A DNA stretch of 30,101 nucleotides from a virus, in the IMG/VR virus record IMGVR_UViG_3300021961_007097, positions 1-30,101 of that record; one strand, 5' to 3'. Shown here piece by piece: positions 7,581-14,546 of the stretch (position 1 is its first letter; each line of letters opens with the position of its first letter). The notes beneath the pieces are model-generated. The model was not told the DNA's origin. It ran no database searches and was given only the letters and a program-made list of their open reading frames with translations. A program made the translations under genes and the position numbers.

Positions 7581-8619
7581 TAGTGAACCTAGTTAGTGGA
7601 ACAAACGATGTGGTGAGCCACATATCGTAGTTTGGAAAGTTACTCATAAGTTTACAACGAATCATGAGTTTTGTCAAGTCCATTTTGCGTAAATCGGATT
7701 TAACAATATCTAATTTATGAACAATTTTCATTTTAGCATCAGTAGAAATATTAACATCTCGTAAATTCATTAATTGTAAATTACGATCAATAATATCTTT
7801 ATTAGCTAAAATGTTTTCAACTAACTTTGGTTTCTTTTTAACATCATTAAATTTTTGTTCAACGAAATCAACATCAATATTCACCGATGCTTCTGCAAAC
7901 TCTGGAATTTGCTTGAGTAAAGTTTTTTCTCCCGCACCCTTGATTCCTCCAATATTATCACTTTTATCACCCATCAAAGAACGATAAAAAACAAAATTAT
8001 CGGGATGTACTCCATAATCTTCGAGAACGGTGTTGATGTCAAATGTTTTTTTCTTTACTGGATTATATACTTTCGTATTTTCTGTCACCATCTGTAGAAA
8101 ATCTTTATCAGTAGAATAAATTAACGATGTACCACCTTGTGCTGCGATTAATTCCGAAGCGTACGCGATTACATCATCTGCTTCGATGTTATCGAGTGTA
8201 AAAATTGTAAGTGGTAAACATTCCAGTATTTCAATTAACGAAACCAATTGATACTTCATATTTTCAACTTCTTGTTGTTCGGTTGTCATATCATATTGAC
8301 GATTCAACCGAGTCGGTGGTTTTCTATTCGACTTATATTCTGGATATATTTTTCTTCGTCGTTGAGAACCCCCTTTACCATCAAATACAATAACAACTCG
8401 TGTTGGTTTAAAATCACGAATTGCTGCGCCAATACTTCGTAAAAACCCCGTCATTCCACCAATATGATTTCCATCATCATCTAATGTAGGAATTGCGGCA
8501 TAACTACGAAGAAAGGTATTTAAAGCGTCCACCAAGAGGACACGACCATTATAGGTCATGCCCTCTTGATTGGATTGCTCAAATTTCATATTTTGAAATA
8601 TCTTTTGCAAGTCAGACAT
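7543..8619 (-). CDS. rnh: 5'-3' exonuclease / RNase H (T4 Rnh-like, FEN family)
   Basis: A 358-residue member of the FEN/5' nuclease family, like T4 RNase H, which removes RNA primers and 5' flaps from Okazaki fragments. LLVDALNTFLRSY gives the first metal-binding Asp. VVIVFDGKGGSQRR holds the second, IEADDVIAY and STDKDFLQMV the acidic cluster, and MGDKSDNIGGIKGAGEKT the helix-hairpin-helix DNA-binding element. The length is slightly above T4 Rnh (305). The start follows the stop of the small upstream gene as TAATATATG. The 3' end overlaps the helicase start, which links primer removal and unwinding in one transcript. Confident family call. Confidence 0.93.
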   Translation of the reverse strand: MSDLQKIFQNMKFEQSNQEGMTYNGRVLLVDALNTFLRSYAAIPTLDDDGNHIGGMTGFLRSIGAAIRDFKPTRVVIVFDGKGGSQRRRKIYPEYKSNRKPPTRLNRQYDMTTEQQEVENMKYQLVSLIEILECLPLTIFTLDNIEADDVIAYASELIAAQGGTSLIYSTDKDFLQMVTENTKVYNPVKKKTFDINTVLEDYGVHPDNFVFYRSLMGDKSDNIGGIKGAGEKTLLKQIPEFAEASVNIDVDFVEQKFNDVKKKPKLVENILANKDIIDRNLQLMNLRDVNISTDAKMKIVHKLDIVKSDLRKMDLTKLMIRCKLMSNFPNYDMWLTTSFVPLTRFTNGSNNAESELRQ

Positions 8620-8622
8620 ATA

Positions 8623-8871
8623 TTACTGTACTAATCCCATTTTCTTTGCATATTCCAAAATTTCAGCATCAGACATATTATCTAAATCAATAGAAGTTAA
8701 ACTTTCTGCTAAATCAGGTGTTATTTCTAAATTATCCAAAAATGTAGGGTTGACAGTAGGATTAATTTCTTGCGTAGTCATCATTCCTCTACGAAGATGT
8801 AATTCAAATTTTTCAACATCACCATTTGCACTTTTAAATGCTTCGATAGCTGTTAAAATAAAACTTTCCAT
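8623..8871 (-). CDS. small conserved-looking protein of unknown function
   Basis: An 82-residue acidic protein I do not recognise. The N-terminal half looks helical (ESFILTAIEAFKSANGDVEKF). A Pro/Asn-rich linker (about 36-45) and an acidic C-terminal helix follow, ending near AEILEYAKKMGL. No cysteines, signal peptide or membrane segment are seen. It is squeezed between uvsX and the 5' nuclease with three-base gaps on both sides, and both junctions read TAATATATG, so it is clearly co-translated with replication and recombination genes. A role as an accessory or adaptor in that machinery is plausible but only from context. Confidence 0.75.
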   Translation of the reverse strand: MESFILTAIEAFKSANGDVEKFELHLRRGMMTTQEINPTVNPTFLDNLEITPDLAESLTSIDLDNMSDAEILEYAKKMGLVQ

Positions 8872-8874
8872 ATA

Positions 8875-10035
8875 TTAATCCAGTAAAAGTTCTTTTGTAT
8901 CTTCACCAGTGTCTAGTGACACTGCGTCAGGATTATATTCTGACTTGTACTTCATAATTAATGCATCGCAAATCTTCTGATAGATAGATTCCTTTCTATC
9001 GGTATCTTCTTCCAGTAGTTTTGGGAAATCCTTTGATTGGAATTTCAATTCTTCACCGGTAGTATCATCTACCAGTGTATACCATGCACCAGATTGCTTA
9101 ACCAATCCATTGTCCTTCAAGACATCCAACCAACTACCGTAATCATCAATACCACGATCAAAGTAGATATCAAACTCTGCGGTACGATGTGGCGGACCAA
9201 GACGATTCTTGACAACAACGGCTTTTACATTAACACCAACGACATTCTTGTTACCATCTTGAATCTTACCGATGAGTGACAAACGAATACGAGTTGATGC
9301 GTGGAATGCGATCGCCTTACCACCAGAGGTAGTCCAAGGGTCAGAGAACGCAGGAGCGTTCATCTTTTGACGAAGTTGGTTGGTGAATACCAATGCGATG
9401 CGTTCCCGACCAAGAAGGCCAGTAATCTTACGCATTGCCTTACTGATAATGATTGCCTTATCCGTAGCGTATCCATCCTTACCGAAGTCGGCTTCCATTT
9501 CCTTCTTCGTAGAAGCTGCGGCAACTGAGTCAACGATGATGGTGACCAACTTGTCTTTATCTTTTCCAGTACGAACCTTTTCAATAATATTCGTAATAGC
9601 GTCGAAAATATCTTCCACGGTAGACAAATGAACATATACTAACTTGTTCATGTTGATACCTACCGCCTTAAAGAATTCTGGATTGACCGCGGTTTCGGTG
9701 TCAATTAGTACTGCCACACCACCACGCTTCTGTGTGTTGGCAATAAGCTGTGCACCAACCAACGACTTACCAGACCCTTCAAGTCCAGTAAGTTCCGTGA
9801 TACGACCGACTGCAATACCACCATACGGACGATTACTAATCGCAATGTCCAACATGGTAGCGCCGGTAGAAATAAAGTCTGTAAAGTCTGTTGGCGTATC
9901 TTCCTTACCATCAAGGAAATACGCTACTTGATCCGCATCTTTATTAAGTTTATTGAGTGAGTCCGCAATTATCTGTGCCAATTCATCCCTATCTGCGGAT
10001 GGCATTGGTTTCTTTGTTTTCTTTTCTGTGGACAT
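8875..10035 (-). CDS. uvsX: UvsX/RecA-like recombinase
   Basis: A 386-residue strand-exchange recombinase of the T4 UvsX/RecA family. It forms filaments on ssDNA for recombination-dependent replication and repair. Walker A is GLEGSGKS at 84-91. A Walker B-like VTIIVDSVAA follows, then the loop region FTNQLRQKMNAPAFSDPWTTSGGKA, which carries the conserved NQLR and SGG elements of the L1/L2 loops. The C-terminus is acidic (ends GEDTKELLLD), a common site for modulating filament growth and gp32 or UvsY interaction. It sits just after gp32, five bases downstream of its stop codon. No uvsY gene is visible here. The family is certain. Confidence 0.95.
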   Translation of the reverse strand: MSTEKKTKKPMPSADRDELAQIIADSLNKLNKDADQVAYFLDGKEDTPTDFTDFISTGATMLDIAISNRPYGGIAVGRITELTGLEGSGKSLVGAQLIANTQKRGGVAVLIDTETAVNPEFFKAVGINMNKLVYVHLSTVEDIFDAITNIIEKVRTGKDKDKLVTIIVDSVAAASTKKEMEADFGKDGYATDKAIIISKAMRKITGLLGRERIALVFTNQLRQKMNAPAFSDPWTTSGGKAIAFHASTRIRLSLIGKIQDGNKNVVGVNVKAVVVKNRLGPPHRTAEFDIYFDRGIDDYGSWLDVLKDNGLVKQSGAWYTLVDDTTGEELKFQSKDFPKLLEEDTDRKESIYQKICDALIMKYKSEYNPDAVSLDTGEDTKELLLD

Positions 10036-10040
10036 ATGAA

Positions 10041-10850
10041 TTAATTATCGAATAACTTATCGAATTCATCCAATGCGTTCTTCACCACAGCAGACTCAGA
10101 GATTTCCGTTGACAGATCAAGGGTCTGTGTGGTCACGCTCTTAACTTCGGAATTACCCTTTGCAACAGGTTCCGTGGCGTCAGGATCAAGATATCGTTCA
10201 AGAACTGCACGAAGTTCTTCATACGAAGGTTCCTTGTACAATGCGAAGATATCCGGCTGTTCTTCCAATAGCTTCTTTGCAAGATCAATATCTTGTACGA
10301 TTGGTGTCTGGTTGGGTTTGACCTTTACAGAGGTCTTAGCAAAATTTGTATCTGACTTTTCCTGTGGGATGTACTCGACCACAACATCACGACCAATCTT
10401 TGGATCTGTGATATCACCGTAGTCAGGATCAGCGATATATGAAAGAAGATCCTGGTATACTGTTTTGCCGAATGAGAAGAAACGAACACCCTTGCTTTCT
10501 TCACCACGAACAATAATAGGAATATAAGTACGAAGCTTGGGTCGGAATGCCGATGCCTGCTTCCAAGCAGACTTTTCTGCTTCTCGTCCTTCACGACGAG
10601 CATCCTCTACCAACTTATCAGCAAATTCTGCGATGGGGTCACGACGACCGAATGAGAGAGGGGAAATATAAGTCTTGTTACCAAGATAATGGAAATACAG
10701 TTCGATAAATGGATTATCCCGATTTCCCTTCCACGGAACAATACGAATGGTCGTTTTTCCTTCCGTGGGCTTCCAGAGTGCGTCATTGCGGTCACCCTGT
10801 TTTGTAAATGTGTTTAACTTTGCTTTTAGTGCATTAAAATCCAATGGCAT
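10041..10850 (-). CDS. 32: single-stranded DNA-binding protein gp32
   Basis: A 269-residue T4 gp32-type ssDNA-binding protein that coats lagging-strand and recombination intermediates. The OB-fold core is recognised by the stretch ALWKPTEGKTTIRIVPWKG and by FIELYFHYLGNKTYISP. The N-terminus is a Lys-rich helix (LKAKLNTF), the region that gives cooperativity in T4. The C-terminus is an acidic tail ending NALDEFDKLFDN, the protein-interaction arm. No cysteine is present at all, so the His/Cys3 zinc site of T4 gp32 is missing. AAGGAG (10858-10863) is seven bases before the ATG. The leader is structured and may mediate autogenous control; it is described separately. Confidence 0.93.
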   Translation of the reverse strand: MPLDFNALKAKLNTFTKQGDRNDALWKPTEGKTTIRIVPWKGNRDNPFIELYFHYLGNKTYISPLSFGRRDPIAEFADKLVEDARREGREAEKSAWKQASAFRPKLRTYIPIIVRGEESKGVRFFSFGKTVYQDLLSYIADPDYGDITDPKIGRDVVVEYIPQEKSDTNFAKTSVKVKPNQTPIVQDIDLAKKLLEEQPDIFALYKEPSYEELRAVLERYLDPDATEPVAKGNSEVKSVTTQTLDLSTEISESAVVKNALDEFDKLFDN

Positions 10851-10934
10851 AATTTGTCTCCTTAGAGTTTAGAATTTAGAGAGTTTAGAAACTCCACATT
10901 TAAGGTAGTGGAGACACCTATATTTGTCAAGTGT
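10851..10934 (-). promoter_or_regulatory. gp32 mRNA leader: hairpin, loop-to-SD pairing and repeated CTAAACTCT
   Basis: The 84-base gap ahead of gene 32 holds dense structure on the transcribed strand. A hairpin CTCCAC/GTGGAG pairs 10908-10913 with 10892-10897 around a 10-base loop. The loop contains CCTTA (10901-10905), which is complementary to TAAGG in the ribosome binding site (10860-10864), so a pseudoknot could mask it. Just downstream, 10881-10894 is a perfect inverted repeat (gagttt-ag-aaactc) that competes with the first stem, and TCTAAACTCT occurs twice. In T4, gp32 represses its own translation by binding a pseudoknot 40-67 bases upstream of the start. Here the hairpin lies 42-63 bases upstream. 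Function is inferred. Confidence 0.6.
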
Positions 10935-11348
10935 TTAAAAATTTATTATATGAGAAATTTTAGTATTTACTTTTTTTAATCGACCATACGCAGTAACTAA
11001 TATCATATTTTGTAATTCTGTCCAATCAATTTTATACGCTTTATCTAAAATACCATTATTTTTTTCTTCGATCAGTTTATTAATCGCATTAATTGTATAA
11101 ATGGTATTAGTTTGTTTCTTTCTATGTACTGATATCGTATATGGTACTTCTGTGTCACTACCATTAAATTCCACATCTATATTGTATGTAAGAATTATTT
11201 GTTGCTCATCATCAACATTGTTTAATACATATATTGAATTAAATGGTAATTTATATACATTCTTAATTTTTTCTATTGTACTTTCTACTGTATCTTTCGC
11301 ACAAAAAGTACAAAGTAATTGTGTTTGTTGACTCATAATAAAACTCAT
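10935..11348 (-). CDS. hypothetical protein with N-terminal CxxC
   Basis: A 137-residue protein I cannot assign. Near the N-terminus it has CTFCAKDTVES, a single CxxC pair that could bind metal or be redox-active. The rest is mixed beta/alpha, with a strand-rich middle (IILTYNIDVEFN) and a helical stretch INAINKLIEEKN followed by IDWTELQNMILVTAYGRLKK. It is placed between the family A polymerase-like gene and gp32, with gaps of 52 and 84 bases. The ATG at 11348 is used; a second ATG at 11336 is four codons in, and neither has a strong ribosome binding site. The codon and base composition is like its neighbours. Confidence 0.7.
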   Translation of the reverse strand: MSFIMSQQTQLLCTFCAKDTVESTIEKIKNVYKLPFNSIYVLNNVDDEQQIILTYNIDVEFNGSDTEVPYTISVHRKKQTNTIYTINAINKLIEEKNNGILDKAYKIDWTELQNMILVTAYGRLKKVNTKISHIINF

Positions 11349-11400
11349 TAAGGTATCTACATTCCCTAATAAATATATTATTGTCAGTTTAAAGAATAAC

Positions 11401-12714
11401 TTATACTAAAATTAGATCATTATAATTTTTACCCTTGTACATTCGTGTAGGATAAGTATCTGTTTCCAACAAGTGTCTGATTTTGGGGATTACAGCAGTC
11501 TCAGAACGGTGTAGGTCAATCAATAAAGCGTCATAGGTATACAAGATGGGTTTTGTTAATAACCCCCGTAAAAACTCACATACAGAGGAAATACGACCCA
11601 TTGCTTCCGCAGTTTCTGTCCACTGTACCATGTAATTAAACACCTTATTTGGTGAGGGATTATCTACTATAATCTTTTTATTATACGGGCCAACAACAAA
11701 TCCCAATTCGTTATAAACTTCCCAAAGTTGATTAGTGTACCGTTTTATATCATGAAATAATTTCACATCACCAACATCCTCATGCATTCCGTACATCAGT
11801 GCAAAAGTTTTCTGTTTTGACTTTTCGTACTGTTCTGGTGTGATATTGGTGGTTTTGTAATACTGTTCTGCCAAATGTGTATGAACTGATGTATTTGGTA
11901 GTACATGGTTTAATTGATTGGCCACCAACCGAACATGGAATGCTTCATAATCGAACTGAATTAAGATTCCATCGTCACCATACCGACTTGTAAATGCGGT
12001 ACGAGTACCATCATTTTTATTGAGTGCGGCAAAGTTAATACCACCATATTTGTTACTGGGTCTTCCTGTTGAAGTATATGGATTGTATTCACTATGTATC
12101 ATATAATTTTTTATATACTTCTTACTTTGTTCACCGAAATGATTTACTATTAACGATGCATCTACATGGATACCAGACTGTTCAATTGTAGTTAATGTGG
12201 GAATAATTGTATTATTAACAAAATTATATGCGGGTGAAAGTTCTGTTTTGTACTTGTCTCGTACATACCCCAACAATTTATGAGCATATTCCATCCAAAC
12301 TACCAATGGTACGCTGAGATGAAGATTTTTAAATTGAAATTGCTGTAGAGTTCTTTGAATTGTGGGAGTGTAATAATCCCGTACTTCAGGAACGGTGTTT
12401 GCTGATAGATGTAGTATCGTTGCTACATCGTCTACTTTGGATTGATCCAGTTTTGGATAGGCGTGTAATAATTCACGCTTGTATAAGGTCACCAGTTTCT
12501 TTGCACCGGTAATATCAATATTTAGTGGGATTCCATCGGGATGATTTATTGGTACACACGCATATTCGTTATCATCAAATAAAATATGTAATGATGACAA
12601 TTCATTTATTGCGGGATGTGTATGTTGATCCATGAATATCGGTATTACATACGCCACTTCATGTTCCAATTTTCTTTGTAGTTTTTCTATTTCCGTAACC
12701 GATTGAACAATCAT
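11401..12714 (-). CDS. divergent family A (Pol I-like) DNA polymerase domain protein
   Basis: A 437-residue protein carrying a recognisable Pol I palm and fingers. TSTGRPS at 214-220 matches the T-x-T-G-R-x-S motif. FDYEAFHVR (254-262) matches motif A, with catalytic Asp 255. KSKQKTFALMYGM (298-310) matches motif B, keeping the equivalents of Lys758, Phe762 and Tyr766 of E. coli Pol I. N-x-x-x-Q-x-T-x-x-A (360-369) matches the N-x-x-x-Q-G-T-A-A-D region, and TYDAL (393-397) matches motif C with the second Asp kept but VHDE changed to TYDA. Residues 1-160 look like a 3'-5' exonuclease domain that has lost its D-x-E. It starts one base after the upstream TAG. Activity is not proven; a family B polymerase is also encoded. 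Confidence 0.78.
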   Translation of the reverse strand: MIVQSVTEIEKLQRKLEHEVAYVIPIFMDQHTHPAINELSSLHILFDDNEYACVPINHPDGIPLNIDITGAKKLVTLYKRELLHAYPKLDQSKVDDVATILHLSANTVPEVRDYYTPTIQRTLQQFQFKNLHLSVPLVVWMEYAHKLLGYVRDKYKTELSPAYNFVNNTIIPTLTTIEQSGIHVDASLIVNHFGEQSKKYIKNYMIHSEYNPYTSTGRPSNKYGGINFAALNKNDGTRTAFTSRYGDDGILIQFDYEAFHVRLVANQLNHVLPNTSVHTHLAEQYYKTTNITPEQYEKSKQKTFALMYGMHEDVGDVKLFHDIKRYTNQLWEVYNELGFVVGPYNKKIIVDNPSPNKVFNYMVQWTETAEAMGRISSVCEFLRGLLTKPILYTYDALLIDLHRSETAVIPKIRHLLETDTYPTRMYKGKNYNDLILV

Positions 12715-13131
12715 CTATTCTCCCGACCAATACTCCATGTGATTTTGTAGGTGTTGTATAATACCAGGTATTTTTTCATTTGCTATAGCAAGTAAAGCTT
12801 GATTTTGACTGATAACACCCTTTACTAACATACTCGTTCCATCACTTAAAGTCAAGGCTATATCCTGTAATCTTCCTCGAATAATCCAATCTATTTTAGT
12901 TTTTTGAAATAAACTATTTTGTTCTATTGCGAAATAATCTCCTTCACTAAGCTCATAGATAGTACCATAACGATCAGATTTATATCTTGCAAAGTATCTA
13001 GTTTTAATTCCTTCTTCTATATCATTATTTGTTACTATTGGTTTTGTAACTTTTAATGTTTGCAACATTTGTTGCTTTGCATATCGATTACCAATAGAAT
13101 TAAATACACCAAGTGAAATATCTTCTGCCAT
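12715..13131 (-). CDS. hypothetical protein, possibly virion or replication associated
   Basis: A 138-residue protein without a family I recognise. The N-terminal segment MAEDISLGVFNSIGNRYAKQ is probably helical. The middle is beta-rich (TIYELSEGDYFAIEQN, WIIRGRLQDIALTLSDGTSMLVKGV), and a helix with an aromatic tail ends the chain. There are no cysteines or membrane segments. The gene lies directly between the GH19/hub gene (10-base gap) and the polymerase-like gene (its TAG touches that ATG), so it may belong to either the tail module or the polymerase. The beta-rich core would suit a small structural protein, but this is a guess. Confidence 0.7.
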   Translation of the reverse strand: MAEDISLGVFNSIGNRYAKQQMLQTLKVTKPIVTNNDIEEGIKTRYFARYKSDRYGTIYELSEGDYFAIEQNSLFQKTKIDWIIRGRLQDIALTLSDGTSMLVKGVISQNQALLAIANEKIPGIIQHLQNHMEYWSGE

Positions 13132-13141
13132 ATGTTATTAC

Positions 13142-14545
13142 CTAAAAGTTGGTAGTAATACCTGTTAAAGTTTTTGTTAATTTCGACACAGTATCACTAT
13201 CTATTAAATATTTTCCACCACCAGAATTTCTTGGTAATACATTAAATCGTGAATGTATAGAAGTAGTCCATCCTTTACTAATGTCTATATTCTCCGTTAA
13301 TCCAAATAATTGGAATGCACCGTAGTCTTTATATGAATCAGATATTCTATCTACCCAGAAAATTTGTCCAATACGAAGCCCAGCAATACCAGGAATAGTT
13401 AAGTCTGCCGTAACTGATAATTTACCTGGTGTTCTCCATGCATGTGAGTAATTTGGATTCATCCCACCTTTGGTTGAATTTTGTGACATTTTATTTCGCA
13501 TATCGTCTGGATACATTTCAAATAATGACGATGCGATCAGCATAAGTTTTGCATCAGGAGAGAACGATCCTAATTTGTTATCCAAAATAGATTTTGTTTC
13601 TTGCGTTTGTTTTTCTTGTTTTTTAACCAAACTATCAATTAAAAATAAATCACCTTCCATATCAGGTCTATCTAAAGCAACCAAATAATCTATCGAACCA
13701 CTTTTACTATAGTCTATTCTTTTTAAATTTCCCAAATATGTACGATAATATTCACTGGCATTTGTTTGTGTATATAATACTTCTCGTTGGACTTCTATTG
13801 GTGCATTTTTAAATGGATTCTTGTAATTTTTTTCTAAATATGCCGTATAATTTTCTAGTGGTTGTTGTGGTATTGGATTTTGTACAGTTGGTGGTACAGG
13901 AGCGGGTGTATTTTTTGGTGGGGGAGTTGGTGATGAACCTTGTGCAACATTAGAACTTACTCCTAATGTGTCTGCATAATATTTAAATTTTTGTTGTCTA
14001 TCCGCCAATCCAATATCACCACCATTAACTGCTTTTGTTACTGCGGTAGTATCTGCAAAATTATTTACTCGTGGTCGTACTCTATCCTTCCAAAATACTT
14101 GTATAGCTACATCCGCAGCATACCGTGGATCCAATACCAAATCGGGATTATTTATCAGATCAATACCTAACTTTTTACCAACTGCTGCATAGTTAGCTTT
14201 TCCTGTGAGTTGTATGTACCCACGTCCTCTATATTTAAATCCATCACCAGGACTAGTATTACCCAAATCTTTTCTATTACCATATATAATTTCTGCCAAC
14301 GCTGCTCTATCTTTTCCACAACAAACTGCTTCTGCTGCAGCTCGTGACGAGAATTTTCTAGAAAAATTTTTCAAAAGAAAATCAGCACTATAATTTAACT
14401 TTTCATCTACCAATCTAAGACCAGATTCATGTTTAACTTGTGCTAATAATTGTGCAATTTCTAATGGATTGGTTATTCCCAGTGCTTCTGCACGATCTAC
14501 GAAAATTTTTTCTGAACTAGTTAATTTTGAAGTATTCATTGCCAT
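13142..14545 (-). CDS. baseplate hub-associated GH19 lysozyme/chitinase-fold protein
   Basis: A 467-residue two-part protein. Residues 1-200 form a glycoside hydrolase family 19 domain: KHESGL with the catalytic Glu at about 40, YRGRGYIQLTG (105-115) and a later VNGGDIG substrate-binding element. This family cleaves peptidoglycan or chitin. A Pro-rich linker (about 205-235, many PPP/PAP runs) leads to a C-terminal domain. Its end (ADLTIPGIAGLRIGQIFWVD, then FQLFGLTENIDISKGWTT) looks like the closing beta domain of hub proteins. It plays the role T4 gp5 plays: a cell-wall-cutting enzyme in the tail tip. The ATG at 14545 follows the upstream stop by one base. The hub assignment is inference; GH19 is solid. 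Confidence 0.85.
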   Translation of the reverse strand: MAMNTSKLTSSEKIFVDRAEALGITNPLEIAQLLAQVKHESGLRLVDEKLNYSADFLLKNFSRKFSSRAAAEAVCCGKDRAALAEIIYGNRKDLGNTSPGDGFKYRGRGYIQLTGKANYAAVGKKLGIDLINNPDLVLDPRYAADVAIQVFWKDRVRPRVNNFADTTAVTKAVNGGDIGLADRQQKFKYYADTLGVSSNVAQGSSPTPPPKNTPAPVPPTVQNPIPQQPLENYTAYLEKNYKNPFKNAPIEVQREVLYTQTNASEYYRTYLGNLKRIDYSKSGSIDYLVALDRPDMEGDLFLIDSLVKKQEKQTQETKSILDNKLGSFSPDAKLMLIASSLFEMYPDDMRNKMSQNSTKGGMNPNYSHAWRTPGKLSVTADLTIPGIAGLRIGQIFWVDRISDSYKDYGAFQLFGLTENIDISKGWTTSIHSRFNVLPRNSGGGKYLIDSDTVSKLTKTLTGITTNF

Positions 14546-14546
14546 A

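Noticed and set aside
10902-10930. TTGACA (10925-10930) as a promoter for gene 32
   Set aside because: At 17 bases spacing the -10 would be TACCTT, a poor match, and the start would fall inside the hairpin that seems to belong to the leader RNA. The resemblance to the good promoter at 28141-28169 is noted but not enough.
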